Assembly: GCA_021209875.1 (NCBI GenBank)
Contig: JAGYVD010000003.1
Coordinates: 1,860,001 to 1,924,000, forward strand
Direction of reading: 5' to 3'
Source of the DNA: Rosellinia necatrix
Lineage: Eukaryota; Ascomycota; Sordariomycetes; Xylariales; Xylariaceae
Length of the DNA stretch: 64,000 nucleotides
Of this stretch, positions 9,767 through 20,283 are shown piece after piece; position 1 is the first letter of the stretch; each line of letters opens with the position of its first letter. Position numbers and translations under genes: made by a program. The notes under the pieces were generated by a model. It was not told the DNA's origin and did not search any database. It saw only the letters and a program-made list of their open reading frames with translations.

Positions 9767-11284
9767 TTAAGAGCGAGATTCCTCAGATTCCACGAATTTA
9801 AGGTTCCATCGATCCTTGTTCGCCTTCAGCCTCTGCTGGGCAGCCTCGGCCTCGGCGAAGAGCCCGATATCATTGAGGAGGTCGACCACATCGTAGGATC
9901 CGCTCTCCTTTCTCGCCTTATCACAATTTGTTAGGACATCGATAAAGTCGCTCGGCGATGCGTAGAGGGCGAACCTGAATAGACCAGTGCAGATCTTGGC
10001 CCAGACAGGGATCCAGTCCGCGTCAAGAGTGCCCTCGCCCATTCTAAACTCGATCGTCCGCTTGTTGTACCTCGAGGGCACCAGCTTCGTGCAGCCGTAG
10101 TGGTCGAAGTTGATCGCGGAGTAGCCGTAGCCGCTCAGCTGATGCGAGATGCTGCAGCTAGCCGGCTGTTCATAGAGGCGCCGGGTCGCCTCGAAGACGC
10201 CCGAGGCGGGGCCGCCGCTGACTATCGCGCAGGGGGCGACGTATTTAATATGGTCAGGGGGTCTCGTGACGCTGTCCGGCTCATCCCGGGGGAGCCGAAT
10301 CCGTGGCATCGTACGGTGTTGGTCACTTCGTTGCTCGGGCGTTGCTGTCGAGGGCGACCCTGCTGCCGCCGCGATGCGAAGATCGAGCTCATGCGAGATG
10401 TCAGTCGGGAATTTCGCCGCTGGCGGCCTTTGGTCCCCGGCCCGGATAAAGGGCTCGAAGTGACCGCGCTTCCTTGTCCTCGCAAAGGCAAGGACCGCGT
10501 CCGAGGAGGTGTCTTGTTCTCGCGCTGAGATGGGAAACTCGCCGTGGCGCCGCCCGCGCCCAAAATAGTGGAGGCATCCGCCATGGGAGGGAGTATTGTC
10601 ATTGTCTGGATTGTCGTGAAACATCGGCTCATCACGTCCCGTGGCAAGCCGTGAATGGTATTCGAGAGGCTTGCAGTAATAATCCGCTCTCCGTCTGGGG
10701 TTGTGTAAGGTAAAAAGCAATGGCTCGACCGCATAGCTAAGGCTACCCATGCGGCGTATGCCCTCAAAGGGAATCCTCTCTTCCTCTAGACCCACGTGGA
10801 CATGCAGTCCACATGTCATATTGACGATACATCGAAACTTGCTGGCGATGATTGAGACGACAATATTAATCATCTCAAAAGCCTTAGGGGCCGGATACTG
10901 GACAGGGCTGATCACCTCCATGCCGTAAAAACGATAGCCGTGGCGATCTTCACTCTGAGCGTATACCGTTGGCTCATGTTCCGCTTTCCAAGTCGAGTAC
11001 CTGGTTAATACACTTGTGCCAGACACGTCAACCAGAGCGAAGTTTATGCGGGGCGGTTTACCAAATAAGTTAGACAGTAGACCCTTAACTTCTTCCATGA
11101 CGATGAAAAAGCCCGGTGAGGCCACGAGCTCGAAGGGGTCGATGGCGGTTTCATGCCAGCGCAAAGCAGGTGGGAGCCCCGGGATATGGCCGTGAGTGTC
11201 CGGGATACTGCCATCCCTGGGGAGCGTGGCAACGAGGAATTCAACCTCGACGCCGAAAGTTGGTCGCGGTAGGTCAAGCGGCAT
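9767..11284 (-). CDS. Fungal amidoligase (Amidoligase_2, glutamine-synthetase/GCS-like fold)
   Basis: Intronless, 505 residues. The amidoligase superfamily forms ATP-dependent amide bonds between a carboxylate and an amine; no substrate is known for the fungal members. Seen: FGVEVEFL at residues 10-17 (metal/ATP-binding acidic strand of the GCS-like fold), GMEVISP at 121-127, the CGLHVHVG motif at 158-165, a YGYSAINF-type segment and RTIEFRMGEGTLD from 409, the C-terminal conserved strand with the second acidic pair. Residues ~245-330 are Arg/Ser/Pro-rich without motifs and look like a disordered insertion between core strands. No ATP-grasp, peptidase or transporter partner lies beside it, so unlike bacterial amidoligases it offers no operon context. 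The ATG at 11284 sits directly before the first conserved strand. Confidence 0.85.
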   Translation of the reverse strand: MPLDLPRPTFGVEVEFLVATLPRDGSIPDTHGHIPGLPPALRWHETAIDPFELVASPGFFIVMEEVKGLLSNLFGKPPRINFALVDVSGTSVLTRYSTWKAEHEPTVYAQSEDRHGYRFYGMEVISPVQYPAPKAFEMINIVVSIIASKFRCIVNMTCGLHVHVGLEEERIPFEGIRRMGSLSYAVEPLLFTLHNPRRRADYYCKPLEYHSRLATGRDEPMFHDNPDNDNTPSHGGCLHYFGRGRRHGEFPISAREQDTSSDAVLAFARTRKRGHFEPFIRAGDQRPPAAKFPTDISHELDLRIAAAAGSPSTATPEQRSDQHRTMPRIRLPRDEPDSVTRPPDHIKYVAPCAIVSGGPASGVFEATRRLYEQPASCSISHQLSGYGYSAINFDHYGCTKLVPSRYNKRTIEFRMGEGTLDADWIPVWAKICTGLFRFALYASPSDFIDVLTNCDKARKESGSYDVVDLLNDIGLFAEAEAAQQRLKANKDRWNLKFVESEESRS

Positions 11285-12366
11285 TGCTGCTGGGATTTTC
11301 TTTCAGAGCGGAATCGGTTGTCGGATGGGGTTTAGGTGGTGTGAAGATAGCATGTAGTGTTGTATGTCAACTAACTGCGGTGGTTGAGTGTTCGCATATT
11401 TTAAGGCCTCTTTAGGGTGCTATTTATCAATATGAAACTTCCCTAACACAATGTGCGTATGTTTTAATGTGATCTTTGTCACCGGACACGGGTAGTGTTG
11501 TAATATATACAATTATGCCGATACGAAACAAACAAAGCAATAAAAGAGATCAGCCAGATCTTAAGGCGATCTATTGAAACCTTACCTCTAGTATCAATAA
11601 CAATCTTCATCGACGGTAAAACCCTCCGAAATTTTTCTCTTTCGCTCTAACAGATTGAGAAATACGCGTGTAGGCATGAGACAGTTGGTTTGTCCGCCAG
11701 CGTCACGAATATCTCTCGAGTACATCTTAATTCTTGCTTTGGGACATTGCTACTAAATCCAACAAAATCTACACTGTAAACAACTACGATAAACAGTCAG
11801 GCAACGTCGCCAGAGTCAAACGAGCCAATATCAACTTGGGACCGAGCGTGGGGTTAAACACGGCACGCCCTGAACAAGCAACCAGGGCACGACTCGCCGG
11901 CTACAGAACAAGAGCGGCTTGTCGTATAGGACAATAAAACTACCTAGATTTCAAACTTATACCTGCTCTCAAGTACCTCCTTTCGCTCGCCCACAACCTG
12001 GGGAATTCTGCTTGGACTGGTGTAGTAGTTGTAATTATGGCATATTAGCATGGCCTTGGCACGCGTTGCAAATGCAACATTGGTTGCCTTTTTGCCAATT
12101 AATCCTACGACATTGTATAACTATCAAATCAAGTCGTGTCGTGTCCATTTAAGGACACCTAGGCTCGCACGCCAAGGTTTTTTGCACTGGCTGTGGCGTT
12201 GATATGGGCCGAAATATACGCATACATAAGTTCTTCAGCTTCTTCCCCTCCTTTGGATATTGGGGGCTGAAAGTTCTTTGGCGGAGCATCCGGGAGGGTA
12301 ATACCATTTACAAGACTGGCCGTAGCCCTGTAAACGAAACATCATGTTCCGACTATTTTAAATTAA
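11285..12366. other. Intergenic between amidoligase and the first HET gene
   Basis: About 1.1 kb, moderately AT-rich, with only short non-conserved frames. It should include the amidoligase promoter and any upstream exon of the HET gene, whose start codon I could not locate. Confidence 0.45.
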
Positions 12367-12513
12367 CAGGTAAATCTATCCAAGTACTGCAAGCCCTTTG
12401 AGCTTGCTGGTCATCTTCTGAACGTCAGGGCGGCTAGAGATGAACAGCCTGCGCTGAGCAGTCGTCGCAGTTCCCGATACCCTCAAGACCGTGACGCTCA
12501 TAAAAAGCGAAAA

Positions 12514-14582
12514 GTGTCAAACAAAGATTCCCAGAGACGGCGGGTTCCTTCGCCCGCTACTATTCCGCGAGCTCGATGTATCGAAGACGTACGACGTATA
12601 ATAGAAGCACGACGTATCGTAGACGCACAACGGCGCGTCGATACCATACCCGAAAATATAGATTCTGATGGATCTGAGTCTCACTACTCATCCCAACCTG
12701 TAGGCCATGCTTCGGCCGGGACCACGCCGCCCCAGAGCCATTCACGACCGCGCGCCCCGCCGCACGCGTCATCATTGTCGGGGGCTCTCGGTCCAACAGT
12801 GTACCCATATAAAAATCTCGACACTTTGGAGTTCAGGCTAGTCCGCATACTCCCTAAGACTATGTTCGTCAAGTACAAAATCACTACCCATTCGCTGATA
12901 GATCCCCCACCGTACATCGCTGTATCCTACGCATGGGGGGACGCCGACGATAAGAGATCTATTCGCATTGATGGTATCGTTGTATCTGTTGCCGTTAGTC
13001 TTTGGGAGGCCCTTAACGCCGTGCAGAAGCAGGATGATCCGGTATTAGTCTGGGTTGATGCGTTATGCATTAACCAACAGGATCGGGACGAGCGTAACCA
13101 GCAAGTCCAGCTGATGACCGAGATCTATGCGAAAGCTACGGAAGTTGCTATTTGGCTAGGCCCCTCTGAGGGTGACAGTGAGCTCGCCATGGGCTTCCTA
13201 AAGGATATTGCAATGGCGAGAGAGGACCCCAAAAAATCACGAATCTACTATCGTCCCAAAGTCAGCTGCCTGCCTTACGCGCCGTGGTCTTCCTATTTCA
13301 GAGGGATTATTGGGAAAGGCTCTGGGTTGTTCAAGAGGTCTTTAACGCCCGAGATATTAATGTTCATTGCGGCAATTTAAGTCTCCCCTGGGAGGTTTAC
13401 AAGAAGGCGGCGCATGTGTTTCAACAGCGTAAGAGGGACTTGGACTCCATTCTCGGAGATAAACACCAACCGGCTTCACAAAAATTTTATAGCTGTTCTC
13501 AGGAGCTCGTATACCAAGGTCCCAACAGTCTTTATGATTTCGAGTCGTTGGATGGGTTTGGTGAGGAAGCTCTACTCAACGTCATGCGCGCTTGCCGGCG
13601 AAAGCTGAGTGCCGAACCTCGCGATAAGATATTTGGGATCCTAGGAGTTTTGCCGAATTCTATACGAGAGGCGTTTACAGTTGACTATAAGATGTCTGTT
13701 AAGAATAGTTATACGGATGTCGTAGGATTCCTTCTCAAAACGACGGAGTGCCTGGATGTTATCTGCGAATCGATACACTTTCCAAAACAGACCAGCATGG
13801 CTAAGCTGCCTTCATGGGTACCAGATTGGTCGCAATACCCGGGAACGACGGCTCTAGTCTATTCCCACAACTTTACAGCGGCGGGTAGCACCCGCGCAGA
13901 ATGCCGGCTGCTCGGCGAGCGCCGAAATGAGCTCGAAATATCAGCAGTATTGATCGATGTTGTTAGTGTTCATGGTATTGCAGTGGGAACTGTCTGCACA
14001 GTCGCGGATTATCTAATGGCCTTCCTGCATTGGCACGCTACGTTGATGGAGTTTATAAGCTCAAAGACAGCTGAACAGCGTGAAGAATGGGAGGAGGTGT
14101 TTTGTAAGACATTATTATGTCTTGGTCAAATTCCACCAAATACCATGGATAAGTCGCGAGATTATTCGGTAAGTGAGTGGAAGAGGATTTGCTACCACGT
14201 ATTTGCCGCACAACTACACAGTCGTCTGCCTCAGATCATACTAAGTGAAAATCTGCGGAATTACGTAGATGTGGTAGGGTTAAAGGGAGATTTCAACCTA
14301 CGCCAGTTCCTCCAAGATAATTTCGCCTCACGAATGATGGGGCGATGTTTCTTCCTTACCCTGGGAGACTATATGGGTATGGGTACCGGCCTCATGCTAC
14401 CTCATGATGTTATAGTTGTCCCCCTGGGCTGTCGAACACCCATAATCCTTCGAAAGGAAGAGAGCAAGCGTGGCAGATATCAGTTTATTGGTGATGTATA
14501 CTTGAATGGTTACATGGATGGGAAAGCGATGGAATTGTTGAGGACAGGTGAGAGGAAAGCCGAGAAGTTCGTACTCATATGA
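12514..14582 (+). pseudogene. HET-domain (heterokaryon incompatibility) gene, frameshifted, no in-frame ATG
   Basis: HET proteins drive cell death on non-self recognition in filamentous fungi. The first frame carries the N-terminal half of the domain: YIAVSYAWGD, VWVDALCINQQDRDERN, then QVQLMTEIYAKATEVAIWLG. From about 13227 the homology jumps frame and continues as LPALRAVVFLFQRDYW, ERLWVVQEVF, a PRDKIFGILG block, LPSWVPDWS and the typical C-terminal GDYMGMG... and FIGDVYLNGYMDG end at 14582. No GT-AG intron of plausible length restores the frame: the in-phase option would be only 41 nt. A C4A6 homopolymer at 13227-13236 is the likely indel site. The first frame is open from 12367, but its first ATG lies inside the conserved region; 12514 is a GTG. 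The gene is either degraded, mis-sequenced at the homopolymer, or has an unseen 5' exon. Confidence 0.75.
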
Positions 14583-15204
14583 GTAACGAAGATGCTATAT
14601 AGCAAGGTTACTGTCCCAAGTTAGATCGTATTCATGTTCGTGTTCCCCACAGTACCGCATGATACATCGCGTATTGTGTATCCATGTTTGTATTCCAACC
14701 AATATGACTCCCTTGCCTTTTTCGTACTGTTTGGGATGGTAACGTAGTGGCGTTGCCACACAAAATATAAGCCAACTCATTAACTAAACTTACTGTCGTA
14801 ACTTTGGCCTCGGATTTGTAACATCGAAATGGAAATTCGAGTGTCATATACAGATAGGGGTAAGTTGAGAGAACCCAATTTCCCCAGCGACAACCCTCTT
14901 AGACTGGAATAAATGAATGCACTGCGGTGGCTTCTATGATCTGATGCGATAGTCACAGTATTACACCAAACCTAGTTTAGTGGCTATGTCCTATTTTCGA
15001 AAGTGTAACCAAAGCACTCAAGGGATGACTACCCCAAGACTAAGATAGATCGAGTAGTTGGGGAGAGTTTTCGGATCTTATCGGTGAAAGGATAGGCACA
15101 TCAGGGTTGTGGTTGATTGAGTATGGCGCTTCTGCCGTGCTTAGATTAGGCTGACTCCGCTGTGCTCTATGGACTCTAGTTTAGGAAAATCTCATATCAC
15201 AAAA
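14583..15204. other. Intergenic, 3' flank of HET gene and 5' flank of tRNA
   Basis: AT-rich, no coding potential recognised. Short frames on the minus strand carry no motif. Confidence 0.5.
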
Positions 15205-15276
15205 GCTGTAGTAGTGTAGTGGTTATCATCCTAGCCTTCCAAGCTTGGGACCGGCGTTCGATTCGCCGTTACAGCA
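15205..15276 (+). tRNA. tRNA-Gly(TCC): tRNA-Gly (anticodon TCC)
   Basis: A 72-nt intronless cloverleaf. The acceptor stem GCTGTAG pairs with TTACAGC (one G-T) and is followed by discriminator A. There is a D-arm with AGTGGTTA. The anticodon loop CTTCCAA sits on stem CTAGC/GCTTG, which has one T-T mismatch at its second pair. The T-arm CGGCG-TTCGATT-CGCCG is perfect. Anticodon TCC reads GGA/GGG glycine codons. The internal A and B boxes are intact and a T-run follows. Confidence 0.95.
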
Positions 15277-15804
15277 TATATAAGATATCTTTTTTTCTTC
15301 TCTCCAATTCTGAATCAGGTCTGTTCTCCCTTGGGGACGCTAGCCAGCGCGGCAGCTGAATGAAGATTGCGCACCTCTGTTTATGCTGATAGCTTTATTA
15401 CTGTATGAGTATAGTCCCCCACAGGCGCGACTCAACCATAACCGTCATGAGAGTGATAAGATCGGCGTTTTCGATTATTATATTTGGCGATGTTCAAGGT
15501 GACATTTAGCAGCTGAAGAGTATGCGAAACATAGTAATTGTCTCCTTGTTGGAAATTGTATAAAGTTAGCCGGTCAATAATCGCCTGTATATGCGATTTT
15601 CATGCCTCCCAGGAATTTAAGAAACTGCGTTCGATCCTGTTTTGTATCATATTGGGGTCAAACACAACGTGTTGGTTTAGAGATGGTAGAGCCAGGTCAT
15701 TCATTATATACGGATTGCGCCAAGTCACGACTCCCGAGCAGTTACATTAAATTTCAGGTATATTCATAATCAAATCTATCTCATAAAGGCATTTTCTAAT
15801 TTAC
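15277..15804. other. Intergenic between tRNA-Gly and permease 3' end
   Basis: AT-rich sequence with one 70-codon plus-strand frame without recognisable motifs. It should hold the permease 3' UTR. Confidence 0.45.
15290..15296 (+). terminator. RNA polymerase III terminator of tRNA-Gly
   Basis: Seven T residues starting 14 nt after the mature 3' end, the expected pol III stop signal. Confidence 0.8.
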
Positions 15805-17508
15805 TTATCCTTCATAGTTTGCCCGATCTCGGTCAAGATCAATATCGGCCAAAGCCACGAACTTTGTCCGAAATATGACCTTATGTCCGACGTATAGGAC
15901 AATGAATAAGATAAGACTGACATACGCTGCAAAAAAGCCACTCGTGCTCCATCGGATAAATACTGTAAATCCGTTCGTGAACAAGATCAACACGCAGAAA
16001 AACAACCCATAAACAGTCAAATATGGCTGCCAGGGTGCTTTAAAGGATAGCAAATCCCGTGACATACCCCGCGCCCGTAGAGCGCGCATGAAGATCAAGT
16101 GGCAGATGCTGATGCACGACCAGCTGATGAAGCCAGCTATACTTGTAATGTTCAACAACCAGTTGAAGACATTCCCACCGCCTGACGATAGGTTGAGGAA
16201 TGCAAGCAGACCGACGAGGGACGAAAAACCGACAGCATAATGGGGCGTGCCGAAGCGGTTAGTCCGGGCCAAGAACGCAGGCGCATGCCCTTCCCCGGCC
16301 AGCGCGACAATTATGCGACTGCTCGAGTACAAGTTGGAATTTGCAGCTGATAACACGGCAGTAAGCAGGACAGCGTTGATGATGTGTGGGAGCACGGGCA
16401 CGCCAGCCAACTTAGCGGCAATGACGAGAGGCGATGCCGAGGCATCGTTGGCGTCGGTAAGTAGGTCCGGGTTGTCGTAGGGCACTGTGATACCGATGAA
16501 GAAGACAGTAGCGACGAAAAGTGAGAAAACGCCCCAGAAAGTCCACCGGATGGCACGCGGCACGCTCTTGGCGGGATCCGCCGTTTCGCCCGCGCCGACA
16601 CCCACAAGCTCGGTGCCTTGATAGGAGAATCCCGCAGTTACGAGGACAGACCAGAACCCAACGAACTTCCCAGGGTCTCCCGGGACCAAGTACTCGGCGA
16701 AGGGACCCGGGTGAACCCAGGCATCAAACCCGAGGTAGCCTTGTTGGCCGGCGCCGGCATCAATAGCAATCGCAAAGATGATAAAACCGATGATTGTGAT
16801 CACCTTGATGGACACAAAGTATGATTCGAACTCCCCGAACCAGCGAACGGGCAAGAAGTTGCAAGCCGTAAAGACGACCCAGAACACGGCGATGAAGATG
16901 CCGACATTCAGGGTCTTGTCCCAGTACTGGATGACGAGGCCGGAGCCGACCAGCTCGAGGGCATACGTCGACGACCAGCTGAACCAGTAAATCCACCCCA
17001 TAGCGAAACCGAGCGAAGGGTCGGCGAACCGCGACGCGTAGGCCGTGAATGAGCCGGCCACGGGTATGAAGGTGGCCATCTCGCCCAGGCTGACCATGAT
17101 GGAGTAGACGATGGAGCCGACGAACAGGAAGGCAATCAAACACCCAACGGGCCCGGTTGTCGCGAGCGCCTTTCCACTGCCGAGGAACTGCGAGGTGTCA
17201 GAGAAGATCGGGGGTGTCCTCCCCCCCCCCCATAACGGACGGGGCGATATGCCGAGACTTACGAGACCGGTGCCGATGGCACTCCCTATGGCGATGAACT
17301 GGAGGTGCCAGCTGTTGAGACCACGCTGCAGGCCCTCGCCCCCGCCGACGGCGATGTCCTTCTGCGAGCCGTCGGCCGACGAGGTGGCCGGGTCGGCGAG
17401 CGGCGCCTTCTTCTCGCTCTCGACGGCAGAGATCTCCATGGCGGCAGCGGTGGGAGGATGAGCGCCTCGTTCTCCCCACGGGGCCGGAGCGGTCGGCTGC
17501 GAGGCCAT
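15805..17508 (-). CDS. Amino-acid permease (yeast-type AAT family, APC superfamily)
   Basis: Plasma-membrane proton/amino-acid symporter of the Gap1-like fungal family; the exact substrate is not readable. Two exons, 17508-17263 and 17187-15805, give 542 residues. The 75-nt intron (GTAAGT...CGCAG) lies inside the first membrane signature and its removal creates SAIGTGLFLGSGKAL, the canonical TM1 motif. Further signatures: GPVGCLIAFL, SLGEMATFIPVAGSFTAYA, a TELVGVGAGETADPAKSVPRA loop, and about 12 hydrophobic segments. The hydrophilic N-terminus (about 68 residues) precedes GLQRGLNSWHLQFIAIG. The start at 17508 is the first ATG after a stretch reachable only from a GTG; an alternative Met lies at residue 24. 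Because the intron length is a multiple of three and it has no stop codon, unspliced RNA would stay open. Confidence 0.92.
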   Translation of the reverse strand: MASQPTAPAPWGERGAHPPTAAAMEISAVESEKKAPLADPATSSADGSQKDIAVGGGEGLQRGLNSWHLQFIAIGSAIGTGLVSLGISPRPLWGGGRTPPIFSDTSQFLGSGKALATTGPVGCLIAFLFVGSIVYSIMVSLGEMATFIPVAGSFTAYASRFADPSLGFAMGWIYWFSWSSTYALELVGSGLVIQYWDKTLNVGIFIAVFWVVFTACNFLPVRWFGEFESYFVSIKVITIIGFIIFAIAIDAGAGQQGYLGFDAWVHPGPFAEYLVPGDPGKFVGFWSVLVTAGFSYQGTELVGVGAGETADPAKSVPRAIRWTFWGVFSLFVATVFFIGITVPYDNPDLLTDANDASASPLVIAAKLAGVPVLPHIINAVLLTAVLSAANSNLYSSSRIIVALAGEGHAPAFLARTNRFGTPHYAVGFSSLVGLLAFLNLSSGGGNVFNWLLNITSIAGFISWSCISICHLIFMRALRARGMSRDLLSFKAPWQPYLTVYGLFFCVLILFTNGFTVFIRWSTSGFFAAYVSLILFIVLYVGHKVIFRTKFVALADIDLDRDRANYEG

Positions 17509-19921
17509 GATGGGCGTCCGACGTGTGGGTGTCCGACGTGTGGTCGATCGTAGGCCTGGGGAAGGGGTGGGCTTTGACACATGGAACCCGGAACCTGGGG
17601 GGAGCGAGCGAGCGAACGGGCGGGACTAATAAATGGAACGACGAGACGGTCGGCGAGACATTCGACGAGACGTTCGACGAGACGTTCGACGAAGCGTTCG
17701 ACGAAGCGTTCGACGCCGACTCGTCAGGCTCGCACGGTTCCATTCGAGATGGAGTCACAATATCCTCCGGCTCCATCGTGACCCCATCATGACTCCATAC
17801 GAGGGAAATATCGCCCCCGGCCTCGTGGTCAAAACACTGTGTGATGGGCTGTGATGGGCTGCGATGGGTTGGTGGCGGGCGGGATCGGAGAGAGGCGGGA
17901 GTCAGTAGCCTCGAGATCTGCGGATGGCTCCCGCTGTTGGACGCTGTAAGTCGCTGGCCCGGCGCACTTGCCCTGGCCCTTACTGCCTAAGGTTAGGTGC
18001 TGTGGTATTGCTAGATCCCGACAGGTCCCGCTGAAAACTCTGCCTGTCGCCCCCCTGGTCCCCGTCCGGTCGCCGGGCTTGGGCCAATCAGGCTCTATGC
18101 TTGACTAATAAAATTGCCTCTCTCGGCAGGCGACAGGGGAAGCACTTATCCCAACCGTCCGCTATTGTCCGTGATGGAGCCTATCTCTCGGACAGAAGAC
18201 GGGCATGTTTTTTTTTTTTCTTCTTCTTCCTATTCCAAGTTTGGGCAAAACAACACCATACTCTGCAGTGTATGTACGCGTTCGAACACGATAACTCGGA
18301 AGCCTCCATACTAATTAATATTCCTCTCATCCCATTTATTTCCAGCATCATCTTTACGTCGCCTCGGCAATTTGTTCGCCCTCGGACAGCCCCGACTTTT
18401 TATAACTCAAGCCGCGGTAGCTACTAAATAAGATGGCCACATCGCGCCTCGCTTTGCAACGGACCAAGAGTTTGGCCTCGGGTGAGGTGAGGCTATCCTG
18501 ACCCGCTGGCTGTCGTGGTAATTACAATACATAACTACCTGCATACTTGCCTACATACTTACCTACAGAGTACATAAGTTACCACCCTTCCCACCACACT
18601 AATCCATATCATGTCAAAACCAGGTGCATCCTTGCCCAATAGTCCAAACTCTACAGAACTTACCTATCCACTGCCGGGTTCCGAATAGGATATCCGGATC
18701 CCATTGCTGTTTTCGTTTCCTCAAAACGGCCATCCTCAGTCCTGCCATATATCCGCCATACCCGCTTCCGTCTTCACATTGCCGGTCAGAACCGCGTTCG
18801 GTAACTTGGCCCCTGGTGAGGCCGGGGGTGTTCCGTCCCTGATGTTGTCCATCCTCCCTATGTCCCCCGCCTCTGTACCGTCTCTGTACCCTGTGAAATT
18901 GTCGCCGCGCGGAAGCATATCCAACTTGACTTGGCCCCAGCTCGCCTCTACTACGTGCAGTAACGCTCTTTTGCACATTATCCGAGCAACGATGACAAGA
19001 TGCAACCCACCCAACCCGCATTTACCAGGACATCAGGACATCAGGAAACCAGGAAATCTTCTTCTCACATACAAGTATTACACGGGTGCTTTTTGGAGAA
19101 AACCCTTCATCGGCCCATTACAGCGGCTCATGCTACATCCTTGTAATAATATCATCGTAACATCACGCTGCATATTGACCCCCACCCTCCTCTCCCCCTC
19201 AAGTGCGATGGCACGGGCGTAGTTTTACTCGCCTTGAGCAAGCCGACCCGGACGTTTCTCGGATACGCAGTTCTAGTCTATCTCCCGTCGATACCCGTCG
19301 TCCGTGACCCCGGACACAGATATGATGACAACCCACTCTTGTGTGCTATACCCAGTTCATAGTTCGGGGACGCTATTATATCTTCTACGCTTTGGCTTCT
19401 CGATTACGATGTGTTGCTTCGCCTCGGCATGACGGCGATAAGCTAATGTAGATGCGCAATAGAGTCGACTGAAAATATGATATACGATTGAGGTCATGGT
19501 GTAGCTAGGTAAGTGCAGGTGGGTGTAGAACACAGTTGGTACCAGCAGTCTCGCTTCCGGAGCCTGCCTATCGAGCCTCGATAACTATCCGTCATTTCAT
19601 ATTCGGCTTCGAAAGCGAAAAACGCTTTGATTCCCCTCAAACCGCTCATTGGACGACCTTGGAGAGCCAAGCAACCATCCACTATGCCAGGGGTATAGCA
19701 TGCTTGCATTGAGCAGATATGACCTGAAGCAAGAAACGTCCGCTCTTGTTAGCTCTTGATGTCCGTATCACGAAGAAATAATAATTTGCGAGGCTACAAT
19801 AAACCATCGCCCAAGTCTTACCGACTCGGCGTCCCGCAGATATTCCAACAGCGTTTTAAGTAGAATGCTTATATGTGTGAAAGATGCTCACCCTCGAGAA
19901 GGGGCCGCATGCAGAGGACAT
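17509..19921. other. Intergenic, about 2.4 kb
   Basis: Starts with the permease 5' flank. Frames on both strands between 18600 and 19220 overlap heavily. One minus-strand frame (18736-19014) has protein-like composition, but no start context, domain or splice partner that I can support. No RNA gene seen. Confidence 0.45.
17655..17714. repeat. Five tandem 12-bp units
   Basis: Units of the type GAGACGTTCGAC (variants GAGACATTCGAC and GAAGCGTTCGAC) repeat five times about 150-200 nt upstream of the permease start codon, in its leader or promoter. Half-sites read GTTCGAC throughout. Confidence 0.95.
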
Positions 19922-20283
19922 TTATTCAACCTCTGGCCCACTCTTTACCGCCTCGCAGTAACAGTGTGTCAAACATTCCTTGTTGTGACTTCTCACTGAA
20001 CCAAATTTGCCAGACCCGACACATGTGGCCCGAAGCCGGCAGTAACGCTCCTGTGTTCTGCTCCAGCATTTGAGTTGATATTGCTTCTGCTCCGGAAACG
20101 GCGCCATTCCCCGGGTATCGGTATGCTGGGCGGGCGGGTGTACCGTTGAAGCCACGGCAAAGGCCACGAGCAAAAAGAATGTGTAAATCTAATACAGGGG
20201 GTCAGTCTCCCGTATCTGGAGCGCTGCTTGAGGTTGTGGAATGAGCATTAGTGCCAAGAACAGGAAGTTTAACGCACCTGCAT
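19922..20283 (-). CDS. Small secreted cysteine-rich protein (candidate effector or antimicrobial), micro-exon start
   Basis: Predicted 90-residue secreted protein of unknown function. Exon 1 is only ATG CAG (20283-20278), followed by an 89-nt intron (donor GTGCGT, branch-like CTGAC, acceptor TATTAG) and exon 2 20188-19922. Joining them puts Met-Gln before IYTFFLLVAFAVAS, giving a signal peptide of about 16-17 residues, then a ~26-residue spacer and a mature domain with six cysteines at 43, 52, 58, 74, 78 and 80 (C-x8-C-x5-C-x15-C-x3-C-x-C). The start context ACAATG is good. The splice is inferred, but three features converge: consensus sites, frame and an emerging signal peptide. The cysteine pattern fits no family I can name; it could be an effector, an antimicrobial peptide or a self-signalling factor. 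It lies between the permease and the frameshifted dehydrogenase. Confidence 0.62.

Noticed and set aside
13178..13265. Possible 88-nt intron (GTGAGC...GTCAG) in HET gene 1
   Set aside because: Good donor, but splicing leaves the downstream HET frame out of register, so it does not repair the gene.
18614..19222. Overlapping frames of 72-172 codons on both strands
   Set aside because: One (18736-19014, minus) has protein-like composition, but no start context, signal peptide, domain or splice partner could be supported.
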